Shown here one piece after another: positions 20,396-30,433 of a DNA stretch of 64,000 bases. Source of the stretch: Otis tarda (taxonomy: Eukaryota > Chordata > Aves > Otidiformes > Otididae); contig JAPMTP010000101.1 in the NCBI GenBank assembly GCA_026413225.1, forward strand, positions 1 through 64,000. The letters are read 5' to 3'. The stretch's first letter is position 1. Every line of letters begins with the position of its first letter. The notes beneath the pieces are model-generated. The model saw nothing but the letters and a program-made list of their open reading frames with translations, had not been told where the DNA came from and ran no database searches. Made by a program: the position numbers and the translations under genes.

Positions 20396-21263
20396 CAAAG
20401 AGATGGGGCGTGTTTTTTTAAGTTTGGCTGCAGTTTGAGTGTGGTGGGTGACAAATGGACCAGATAATATTTATGGAAAAGAATGACGTTTGCTCTTCTG
20501 CTACAGCTCTATCTATTAAATTGACAACCTGACCAGGTAGGGAAAAACACTTTATTTTTTATTTATGTTTGAAAAAAGAACATCTGTTGTACTGAGATAG
20601 TGAAGAAAATAGATGTTGTAGTTTACTTGTGCTCAAGATGAAACGATTTGGTCTTTCTCTTGCTATCCCTACTCTCTAACTAAAAAGGGAGAAACAATAT
20701 AATTTTAAAGACCTTGACACTCAAGAAAAGAACACAAAGATCCTTAAAATTACTGTTATGGGCCAGACTTGACTTGCAAAAAAGTATTTGATTGTTATTA
20801 AAAACAAAACAGGATAATGACAAATAGAACAAGATAACTTCCCCCCCACCCCTCCCTCTTCTCAGGCTTAATTTAAAGTATCTCTACCTACTCCTCCCTG
20901 CTCCTTCACATGTCGCTCTACACCATTCCTTCCTCCTCACAGCAAAGACTGCCCACGTTCCTCCCCTGCTCCAGCAGGGAGTGCCCTCTGCTGCCGATGG
21001 TTCTTACTGAACTGCTCTGGCGTAGTTCATTTTTCCACGGGATGCGGTCCATCCGTAACCTACCCCGGCACAGGCTGTGACCTCTGTCAGGCATTTGCCT
21101 TCCCCACTGGGGGACCTCTGAAGGCAGCGGGGGGATCTCCGCTCTTTCGTGGGCTGCAGGGTAACAATCCTGCTTTGCCATCGCCTTCGGCACGGGCTGC
21201 AAGGCAATCTCGGCTAGGAGCGACAGTACTCTGCCCCCCTCCTTCTTAGAATTGTTGAATCGC
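20396..21263. other. Intergenic sequence, no gene supported
   Basis: AT-rich to about 20.9 kb, then a GC-richer segment (20.92-21.26 kb). That segment contains a 127-codon minus frame overlapping the CR1 fragment (20918-21301). The frame matches no domain I know and crosses into repeat sequence, so I do not call it. Confidence 0.5.
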
Positions 21264-21450
21264 AACTTGGTTTGAGTGGAAAGGGGCCTGATAAAGACCA
21301 TCTAGTCCAACTCCCCTGCAAAGAACAGGGACATCTTGAACTACACTGGATTACTCTGAGCCTCCTTCAACCTGGCCTTCAATGTTTCCAAGGACGGGGC
21401 ATCTACTGCCTCTCTAGACAACCTGTTAGTTTGACACTGCTTCACTGAAG
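21264..21450 (-). mobile_element. CR1 LINE fragment (3' part), minus orientation
   Basis: Follows the reverse complement of the CR1 3' region: a GG(T)TTG..GTGGAAAGGGGCCT start, then ATCTAGTCCAACTCCCCTGC, then CAACCTGGCCTTCAATG...GGGGCATCTACTGCC...GACAACCTGTT. The match is clear but diverged, and the terminal ATTCTATG microsatellite is absent. CR1 is the dominant LINE of birds and other sauropsids, so this is the best taxonomic marker in the unique part of the window. Confidence 0.85.
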
Positions 21451-21900
21451 TTTGCATCTACAGTGATTCCTCTCACAAGAAATTGTTTAGGACTCGGATG
21501 GTTCTCTTACTGCTATCTCAAAGTGCAAAATTAAGGCTGACATGCCAAAGCGGTTGGTTTCCATCAAACGACGCAAAATTAATTATTTTTTCCATACAGT
21601 GAGACATGACACAGAAAAAGGAAGGGGAAAGGAAAGATAAGTAAATAAAAGAAAGAGGATAAGAGCTACTACCGTGGGTCAAAGGCGTCCGTGTGTTCCT
21701 GGACCCAGGCAGCGTCCTGCCAGTCTTCACGAAGGATGTCGATCCTGGGTGGGGAGAGATCTTGGGGGTCTCGTTCTAAGGGTCTCGTTGTTACCTTTCA
21801 TGCTAATTAACAAACTTTGCTCCTCCTTTCCTTCAAGGATCGCCACCTTTCTTAGAGCTCATTATCCTGAGTAAAGTTCTCAGACGGCTGTTGTGCTCCA

Positions 21901-22120
21901 TCTTCCTTGATAACATCTATGCGGTTATCTTAGCAGCCCAGGCCCTTCCCTGATAAGGGAGAAATAACAGTCCGCTCGGTCCCCGCTCCGGGAGCGCTAC
22001 GCCTCATTCGGTCCCTGTTCTGGGAGCGTTATGCCGCTCGCTTCTACGGAAACCGCGCTCCGCCTGTGGGAGCGGCAACCGAGGCTTGCGGCGACTCATC
22101 CGTGGAACCTGCGTTCCGCC
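21901..22120. repeat. LTR-like direct repeat, left copy
   Basis: TTCCTTGATA..., GCGGTTATCTTAGCAG, CCTTCCCTGATAA, GTCCCCGCTCC and GTGGGAGCGGCAACCGAGGC occur here in order. They recur in the same order at 24385-24560. The two copies flank an env-like remnant, as eroded LTRs would. No clear TG...CA ends or target duplications could be picked out. The left copy is longer because of an internal near-duplication of the CGGTCCC...GGGAGCG part. Confidence 0.55.
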
Positions 22121-22429
22121 GACGGGAGCGGCTGCTGTGTCTCGGGCGCTCTGCTCGCAGCAAGTCACGTCAGGCTGTGAGGCTAACTTTTAGTCCACGA
22201 CAAATCCATAGTCCGACTGAAGGTGCCGTGTCCTCGGTGACAAAGTCAAGACAGTGGCGATGATCTGACCGACTCTGACACCGCCCCGTGGCTCAGCGTT
22301 GCAGTCAGGACCGTGAGATAGCAGAATAGTCCTGAAAGGGAAGCAGAAAACAGAGGGGGAGAAAGAAAAGGAAAAAACAGAGAAAAAGAAAAGTGACAGC
22401 AGTATAATCAACACAAAATTTTTGAAAGG
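22121..22429. other. GC-rich to purine-rich spacer, nothing recognised
   Basis: Lies between the LTR-like repeat and the env-like remnant. It ends in an A/G-rich tract (about 22337-22393). No polypurine tract in the correct strand and place for a minus-strand provirus was found. Confidence 0.4.
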
Positions 22430-23560
22430 TTAAATTGTTTCTTTAACATAGACCAAAATCTTGTCATTTTGTATCATTTTTCTTAGACTATCTGCCTTGC
22501 GTCGGCATATTTTAGAATATCTATTTCGGGTGGATCGTTGAGCAGATAGCACGCGTCGAATACGGAAGTGAAATGTGTCAACCGATTCGCTATCTTCCAA
22601 TTTTTGACATAGGGTATTGCTGATAAAACCAAACTTATTAAGACCAGTATTAAAAGAACGACAATGGGGTGAAACAATTTGTTTGAGATGCTTGCGGCGG
22701 TAGGTGACCGTCCAAAAACTGACTCCCACCATTTATGTTCTGCATCCTTTTTTAATCTTTCCAAAACACCCTGTATTTCTAACACCTGATGATGAACCGT
22801 TACTAAGGTTTTCCATGGGTGATCTTGGATCTTTTCCAGGATGTTAATCAAATGCAGGTGTTGTAATAATTTCTTTACCTAATTAGGATTTGTTCCAATT
22901 GGTGCAGGTAGCAGTATGCAAATTGCTGGATAATTAGATTGCAAGAGTTTGCGAGAGTGGAGCGGTACTAAATAAGAAAAGTCACATCCGGTGATTTTAG
23001 TAAACTCGCAAGTACAGTTCTTTGAGTGAGTCCTAGTATCTACAATTACATTGTCGACAGATATTGAAGCACAAACGGTCCTCGAGCGTGCACTGCCTTT
23101 ACCAATGTATACAAGTATTGTTTCGGTGTTTTCGTCGGGACAAATCTCAAAATGACAAATATTTTGTTCTGTTTCGAGATAAATGTCTTGGGCTCTGATG
23201 CTAGTGCTTTCACAAAGGCATCCTTGTTAATCTCGCAAAATATGTGCATCAAAATCGATAATTTGCCGCTTATCTCTATTATTCCGGGCCTGTACTCTGT
23301 GCTCTAGAGGATAGAATACTGTGCTGTTGCGGTTCGATCCTAACGCAATGATTGGATATATTGTATATACCAAACCATTGTGCACACTCAAGCTGTGGCC
23401 ACGCTATTAATGCAGTTATTGGTAAAATTAACCAGATATCGCTGGGACTGGAATTTTCTTTCAAAGTTGGGCGCTGTCTCAAACTATTTGTCAAATTGCA
23501 GTGCGGAAAGTGCCTTCTTCTCCTTCTCTAATAATAGATGCGGCTACTGATGAGATCCAC
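22430..23560 (-). pseudogene. Broken retroviral envelope-like remnant
   Basis: The minus frame at 22483-22851 (122 codons) looks like the C-terminal part of a retroviral transmembrane envelope subunit. A helical stretch comes first, then a tryptophan-rich WWES..FG.SP membrane-proximal motif, then a ~20-residue hydrophobic anchor (HPIVVLLILVLI...) and a short basic tail. More upstream pieces (23046-23252 and 23279-23494) are in other frames and separated by stops, so the gene is disrupted. No gag or pol is seen in the window. The LTR-like repeats on both sides support an old endogenous retrovirus. Assignment to a retroviral class is not possible from this fragment. Confidence 0.6.
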
Positions 23561-24384
23561 AAGTGAGCTTGGATACACCAGAGAGAGAGGTTGTTTTGGA
23601 CCACACAGAACCAATTCGTGGTCCTTTTCATTCACCTTCTCCCATTTTGGTAAACATCCATTGGTTCGTTCCCAAAGCCAATATGGAAGATTGTAAAGGA
23701 CGTTGCGGTTTAGTCAGGCCGCTAGTTGTGGAAGCCAATTTGTTCATCGTGCATTACTACGGTAGCTAAATTTGGGCGACTGTCTCTGAAACAATGTCCT
23801 ATGAGGCTGTGACATCAAACGAGAGCTTGGTACCGTGGCCGTTTTGTATTCTTTCAGCTACAGATTACTGGTAAGATGCTGAAAAATATTACAAGTCCAA
23901 TCATACATCCAGTGAAACGATTGATCATATTGAGAATTTAGGCTTCCAAATCAATTATCAGCTGTGTGTAGCTCATTCAGAATTCCTGTGAAAAAGAAGA
24001 GAAGAGAATATGCTCAGGTGAGGACGCAACCGGCAGTTAAAAGGAGGGTATTATCCACTGGGTACTGATGCGGTGTATTTTTCCTGCTTCTACAAAAAAA
24101 AAATCCCTCTATTTCTGTTGCCTGTCTCTCCCAAAGGTGGGGCTGTGGGGTGATTGCTGAGATTTCTTTTCCTTTAAGTAAGTATCATTTCTAGTTAGAC
24201 CATGTTGATACCACCTTGCTCAGCTTTTCGAGGGGTAAACTGTCCATTACATCCCTTGGAACTCCCTTTTTAATTCAGAAAAGACAGCGTTGTTGACGGG
24301 TCCTTGGCAGTCCTCCATCTGCTATTTCAAAACAAGGGCTGGATTGACTGATTGGCGGGGTGGGGGGGTGGAGCACAAGTCCCT
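23561..24384. other. Probable remnant internal ERV sequence, no intact gene
   Basis: Continues the same low-complexity-free composition as the env-like remnant. On minus it gives short broken frames only. It may be the 5' part of the same decayed env, but similarity is not clear enough to call. Confidence 0.3.
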
Positions 24385-24560
24385 ACTTCCTTGATAGCAG
24401 CTAGGCGGTTATCTTAGCAGGCCACCTCCTTCCCTGATAATGGAGAACAGACAGTCTGCTGTCCCCGCTCCGGCAGCGTTACGCCTCTTGGTTCGACAGA
24501 AACTGCACTCCACCCGTGGGAGTGGCAACCGAGGCTCGCTGTGGAACCTGTATCCCGCTT
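24385..24560. repeat. LTR-like direct repeat, right copy
   Basis: Direct repeat of 21901-22120, including GGCGGTTATCTTAGCAG, CCTTCCCTGATAA and GTGGGAGTGGCAACCGAGGCTCG. It is shorter by about 45 bp. It runs into purine-rich sequence on its right side. Confidence 0.55.
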
Positions 24561-25300
24561 ATGAAAACAGCAACTGCAGACGAAATCCAAACGGAACAAA
24601 TGTTGCATCTTAGGGCCAGGAAACAAATACAGACATGGCTAGAGGGAAGACAGAACCAAACCGCTAGGCTGCATCACAGATGCAGACTCCAGAACTCTTC
24701 TGAAAAAGCGAGAGACCGCTCCGGTGGGGGTGAGAGTAGTGCGGAAGGAGAGGCAAACGAAGGACCGCTGACACAACGAGGTACTGGGGATGAGATCCAA
24801 ACAGAGTACAGAAGTCCTTGAGGGACCGGGGACAAAACAGAGACATCGGATGGGGCAGAAGAAGAGTATGAGCGCTCTGAAACCAAATGAAAGCCCGAAG
24901 AAGACTTGTCTCCTCAATTAACAAAGACAAAACCTTGCCGCAGACCAGAAGGATCACCAGAGAACGCAAGGACGCTTAAAGGAAGCGGCGTGCCAGAAAC
25001 AGAAGGGAGCCAAAAAGGCTGGAGAAATAGAAAGCGGCTCGAAGGCGCAAAGGTACTAAGAAGAGATTGGAACAGACAGCAGAGGACGTGTGAGGGAGAT
25101 GAACAAAACTGGGGGCTAAAACGGGACTAAATTACATCTCTGAGGAGAAAGGATGACCCGAGAAGAAGTTCTGATAAACCAGGGGGGTACAAATTACGCT
25201 CCAGAGGTAAAACCCTGCTGAGGAGACCCTCTGAAGCCTCAGAAAGGAACGGAGAGAAGACAAAAACCATGCGAGACACAAAAAGAAAATTTTTAAAGGC
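24561..25300. other. Purine-rich unique sequence
   Basis: Strong A/G bias on the + strand with GC-richer words than the satellite that follows. Frames on both strands (24516-24821 +; 24639-24969 -) are composition-driven and resemble no known protein. Periodicity is not evident. Confidence 0.45.
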
Positions 25301-28300
25301 TCAAGGTGAGTGACAGAAAAAAAAATAGGTGCTCAGTAAAAATAGACGTAGAAAGAAAATCCTAAAGTCAACAGGGTATAAGGCAAAAAGGAAAAAAGAA
25401 TACAAGTAGGGACAGAATGCTAGATAAAACTGGGCATAAAGAAAAAAAGGAAAACAACAGCATGGAAATAGGGAAAGATTAATACATGGGCACAACATGC
25501 TAAGTAAACGGGGAAACGGAAAAATAATTTAAAAATTGAGAGAGTAGCTGGCGCATGAGAAAGAATTAAATAGACACAGGACCTGAATAAAAGCAGACAT
25601 AAAAATAAAGTTTTAAAAGCTACAAGAAAAAAAAATAAAAAGAGGAAAATGGATAACAGACATAGCAGAGTAAACAAAGACATAGATAAAAAAATAAACA
25701 AAACAACAAGGTACACCACAGACTAGAATGAAAAAAAAAAAAAAGATGACGATGACCCAGATACAAGGAGACAGAACAAAAAAAAAATTAAAAACACACA
25801 AGGAGACACAAAGACATGAAAAAATAAGGAACCAATTAAAAAATCTTGAAGCTGAATAAAAGTGGACAGAAAGAAAATGTTAAAGGTCACAGTGCAGAGG
25901 ACTGATAGGAAAAAAGCAAATAATAGAGACCAAAAAATCCATAAAAGGGAATGTAGAAACAAAACTTTAATAGGAAGGGCATAAAGATAGAGAAAAAAAT
26001 TAAAAACAGACAAAAAAAAGACAAAAAGAAAATGTTAAAAGCGACGCAGTACAGGACAGACTAGAACAACATTAAAAAATAAAGATGACAAATCAGATAA
26101 AAATAGAGAGGGGAAAGGTAAATTTACAAGATGACAGGATACAAGATGTACGGGAAAACATTAAAAACAAAGGAGAGACATATTGATAAAACTAGACGTA
26201 GAACAAAAATTTTTAGAGTGACAGCACACAGTAAACATCAAAAAAATTGAAAGTGGACATAGAAAATGAAATAAATGTACACCAATTTTAAAAAGTTTCA
26301 AATTCAAAGAAACAAAGAGAGACAAAAATGGAACTACGGGAACAGTTACCTAGAGAAAATTACACATAGCAAGAAGAAACTTTTAAAACCGACTTGATAA
26401 CAAACAGGTACAAAAACCAGAACTGGGATTCAGATAACATTAGATATAGAAAAAACAAATTAAAAGCAACAGGAATAAGGAAAAATTAAAAAAGAAAGCG
26501 ACAACTAACAACAACACATGTATAAATTAAATTTAAAAGCCAACAGCATACACAATAAGCAAAAAAAAAGATTAGAAAATAGGATGGGACCTTAATAAAG
26601 GCATACATAGAAAAAAATTCCTAAAATCAACGTCACTAAAGAAAAGTGATAAACAATTTGTTTAAAAAAAAACCAAAAAACAGTGACTGGTATAAAAGTA
26701 GACAAAGTCAGGGCATCTTACAAAGAAAGGATTAGGAAAATAAAAAATTGAAACATAAGAACAATGTGTTAAAACATAAACAGCAAAAAAAAAGTACAAA
26801 GCAACGGTGTATAGGACAAACCAGAAAAAGACGAAAATACATACAGTGAGATGAATAAAATGAGACAGAAAATACAAAAAACTACAGGTAGAAGAGAGAT
26901 TGTCCTGGTTACAGCTAAGATACAGTGAGATTTCCTCTCAATACCTGAAGTGTTTTTGAATTTGGTATGAGAACAATATTGACAAACAGACTGGTGTTGT
27001 TACTTGCTCTGATACAGACCAAGAGCATTGTCTTATCTTTCCAGGTTTAACTAATGTACGGGTGCAGGAAACTGAGAGGGATATACCTCGAACATTTTAC
27101 CTATTCTGGCCAGAAAGTACTCCCCTGGCCCAAACCTGCACAAATGAATAAGGATGTAAAGAAAAAAATTAAAAAAATACAAAAATAGCAAACAAAAACA
27201 CATATGTGCAAAAAAATTTAAAGACTGACGGCAGCACGGAAGGATGAGAAATAATTGGGTGAAAACAGGGAACAGAAATAAAGTATGCATAGAAAGAGTA
27301 TTTAAAAAACATGAGGTGACAGAGAAATAAGGGAAAAAATGAAAGATAGGGACAGCAAACCAAAACAGATGTAACAAGAAATGTAAAAACCAATAGTGCT
27401 AAGGAAAGATTGAGACTAAGTAAAATACAAAAGAGCAATTTAGATACAGCAAATGGGATAAAGGGAGAAAACATAAAAAGGAACTGAGATAATGGAAATA
27501 AATGGGAAAAAAAATTAAAAATCAACACAGGGATATAAACAGATCTCTAAAGAAAATCTAAAAAACGAGGAAGCTAATAAAATTCAAGATGTAAAAATAA
27601 ATACTGCAAATTGAAGACAGTGAATAGAATAAAAATAGACAAAAACTTTTTAAAGCAACAGAGATGGGGGAAATAACAAAAAATTAAAAAACAGTGATGG
27701 CAAACTAAAATGGAGATTTTGAAAAAAATTAAAAAAGCAGCAATACTAAGAAAGGTTGATAAATAATGAAAAGTAACCAAGGCAACAAGTATAAAAAGAA
27801 CTAAAAAAAGCAAGGGCCATTACAGAAATAGAAACAAAAATTAAAAAATAGGGACAGCACATTAAAACCAATATAGAACGAAAACTTTAAAAATCAGTGC
27901 ACTAGATAAAGACAAGGCAATATTTAAAAAAAAAAAAAACCACAATACATATAGAATAAACAAGGAAAAAAGCAAGATCACTCGAGTAAATAAATAGAAA
28001 AATTGAAGCGTAAGGACAACAAATGTAGCCATGTACAGATACTTTTAAACACAACGGTGCAAATGAAAAGCAAGAAATATTGGCAAAAAGGCAACAACAT
28101 CAAGACAGCAAACAGGATAAATACAGACCATTCAAAAAGCAAAATGATTTATAGAAACAAGCATTAAAAAAAACCTGATGAAAAACTGAAACATATCTGG
28201 AAGAAAATTATAAAAATTAAATACTCCACTAAATAAAACAAATTCTTCAAAAATAAATACAGCAAACAGAATAAAAATGATATGTGTTAGAATAAATTAA

Positions 28301-28320
28301 GATGACAGAAATAAAAAAAA
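25301..28320 (+). repeat. Diverged purine-rich satellite monomers
   Basis: Repeated, poorly conserved words of the type GACAGCAAACTAAAA, AGAAAGAAAATTTTAAAAGC and AACAG-nnn-TAAGGAAA recur about every 80-100 bp, in the same orientation as in the macrosatellite to the right. No higher-order period is visible here. This looks like the old, unhomogenised edge of the satellite. Phenylalanine/leucine-rich minus frames are a reflection of the T/C-rich strand. Confidence 0.7.
26901..27140 (+). mobile_element. Avian ERV-L-type LTR fragment
   Basis: Starts TGTCCTGGTTACAGCTAAGA and continues with GAATTTGGTATGAGAACAATATTGA and a CTGGTGTTGTTACTTGCT segment. This order is typical of the abundant avian LTRs that begin TGTCCTGGTTTCAGC. 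It interrupts the A/G-rich satellite with ordinary base composition, and it is truncated before any recognisable CA end. No internal region is present. Confidence 0.6.
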
Positions 28321-30433
28321 AAATAAATAGCAATGTCAAACTGAAACATAGATAGAAAAAGAAAATGTAAAAAGGAAAAGCGCAAGGGAAAACTGAGGGG
28401 GTGGCACAGGGAAGGTTAAAAACTAATAATGCCGAGAGATGTAAAAGTAGAAAATTTTAAAGCCTAAGGTTTAGGAGAAGAAAGAACACACAATACACTC
28501 AAAGAAGTAAAACGCAAACAGAGACAGATATTTGTAAAAGTGGTGGTGATAAAAATATACAAGAAAAAAATGGAGGGAAAAAAAAAGTGAACAAGATAAA
28601 CTTAGACAGGGAGAGAGAAAAAAATAAGACATTTCAAAAACGAGGGGAGGAAGAAAATAAATGGAAAAAAAAAGACAAGACGTGACACAAACTTAACCGG
28701 AGATGTAGAAAAATGTAAAAAGCGAGGATGCTAAGGAAACAGAAGAAGAACTTGGAGGACACACATTGAGTGGGGAAAAAAAAGAAGACGTATAAAGAAG
28801 CTTTTAAGAGTGAGGCAGATTAGGGAAATACACGTTAAAATTTCTAACGAGGGACGATAAACTAACAGAAACGTAGCAAAAATTTCAAAGGCAGTGACGC
28901 AAACAAAATGCAATAGCTAATTAACCGATGACAAAATAAGGACAGAGATAAAAGTAGAAAATTGAAATGGTTAGAGATGAGAGCAATATAGAGGAAACTT
29001 TTAAACCACACAAGTACATGTACCTAAAACAGCAGTAGAAAGACAATTTAGAAAGTAAAGGCACTTATTTCAACAGGAAAAAAATAAAAAATGTGAAGAC
29101 AGCAAATAAAAGTAAAAAGAAAATGTCAAAAGCAACAGAGATTAAGAAAATAAAATAAAATCGATAAACACTAATGGCAAACTGAAACGGAAAGGTAGAA
29201 GTAAAATTTACCATGCGAAGGGATGAAGAACAGAGGAATAACCAAATAGGGCTTGTAAACTACAGAGATGAAATCACCGCAACGCAATTTAAAAGGTAGA
29301 AGACAGGCACAAAGAAATGAAAAACACAGGCGGAGAACACGATGAGTGGAGATGAAAAGGCAAAATTTAGAACACAACAAAGTACAATTCCCAGGAGGAA
29401 CAATGAGGAAATAAGACCAAGGGCCTTAATAAAAAAAAAATAATAAATACCAATGTCAAACTAAAACGTAGATAGAGAAGGAAAATGTAAAAAGCAACAG
29501 CGCTAGGGAAAACTGAGGGGGGTGGCGCGGGAAAGGTTAGAAACTAATAATGCCGAAAGACGTAAAAGTAGACAATTTTTAAAGCCCGGGGTTTAGGAGA
29601 AGAAAGAACACACAATACAGTCAGAGAAGTAAAACGCAAACAGAGACAGATATTTGTAAAAGTGGTGGTGCTAAAAACAGACAAGAAAGAAAATGGAGAA
29701 AAGAATAAGTGACCAAGATAAAGGTAGACACAGGGGGCGGGGGGGGTAGACACAGGGGGCGGGGGGGGGGGGAAGACAAGACATCAAGCATTAGGGAAAT
29801 AGAGACAGCAGAATGAAACAGAGATGTTAAAAGAATCTCTAAAAAGCCAGGATGCTAAGGAAAGACGAGAAATAACAAACAAAAAAACCCCAGCAAACAT
29901 AATAATAGTCACTCGGTGATGAGTATCAGGGAAATAGAGAAAAATTTCAAAACCAGAAATTACAAACTGTAACAAGGACCTAGAAAGACAGTTTTAAAAT
30001 CAAAGGCGTGAATACAGACAAGAAATATTTTTTTTGGTTTTAAAGATAGCCAACAGAATAAAAGTACAGAGAAAACGGTAGATGCAAATAAGATTAAGGT
30101 TATAAGGAGAAAGCAGGTAGCGACAGCAAGAAAAAGAAAAATGATGAAAAGCAACGTAAAGCGCAATGGCGCTATGGAAAAAAAGAAAATATAATTAAAG
30201 ATTATGATAGCAGACAAGGTCAAATTAGAAAATTTGAAAAGCAAAAGCACGAAAGTAATAGCAACATCCCACTAAAATGCAGACAGATATACATTTTTAA
30301 AAGTGACAGTAGAAAGGAAAAAGAAATAATTAGAACAAGAATGCAAAAAAATAAAGACAAAAATGATAAAAGGAGACTCAGCATTTTAAAAGCAACAGGG
30401 ATTAGGGAAATGAAAAAAAAAAAAAAACCCAGC
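28321..30433 (+). repeat. Macrosatellite, first (partial, rearranged) unit
   Basis: 28331-28600 matches the part of the unit seen again at 29431-29700 (GGGGGTGGC..., AATAATGCCG, TATTTGTAAAAGTGGTGGTG). It then jumps, near 28600-28640, to the GAGGGGAGGA...GACAAGACGTGACACAAAC block. The edge unit therefore has an internal deletion. It carries the long-type block (CACACATTGAGTGG) and the 6-bp ATGTAC insertion typical of long units. A poly-G element is duplicated at 29729-29771. Confidence 0.75.
29726..29773 (+). repeat. Duplicated GACACAGGGGGCGGGGGG element with long G-runs
   Basis: GTAGACACAGGGGGCGG(G)n occurs twice in tandem here, with G-runs of up to about a dozen. Other units carry one copy with a shorter or changed run (for example 32610-32628, 38065-38088, 40929-40949; reduced to GGGGGGAAAA in long units). 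It could form a G-quadruplex on the + strand. Confidence 0.7.

Noticed and set aside
20918..21301. 127-codon minus frame
   Set aside because: Runs into the CR1 fragment, resembles no known domain, and lacks support from context.
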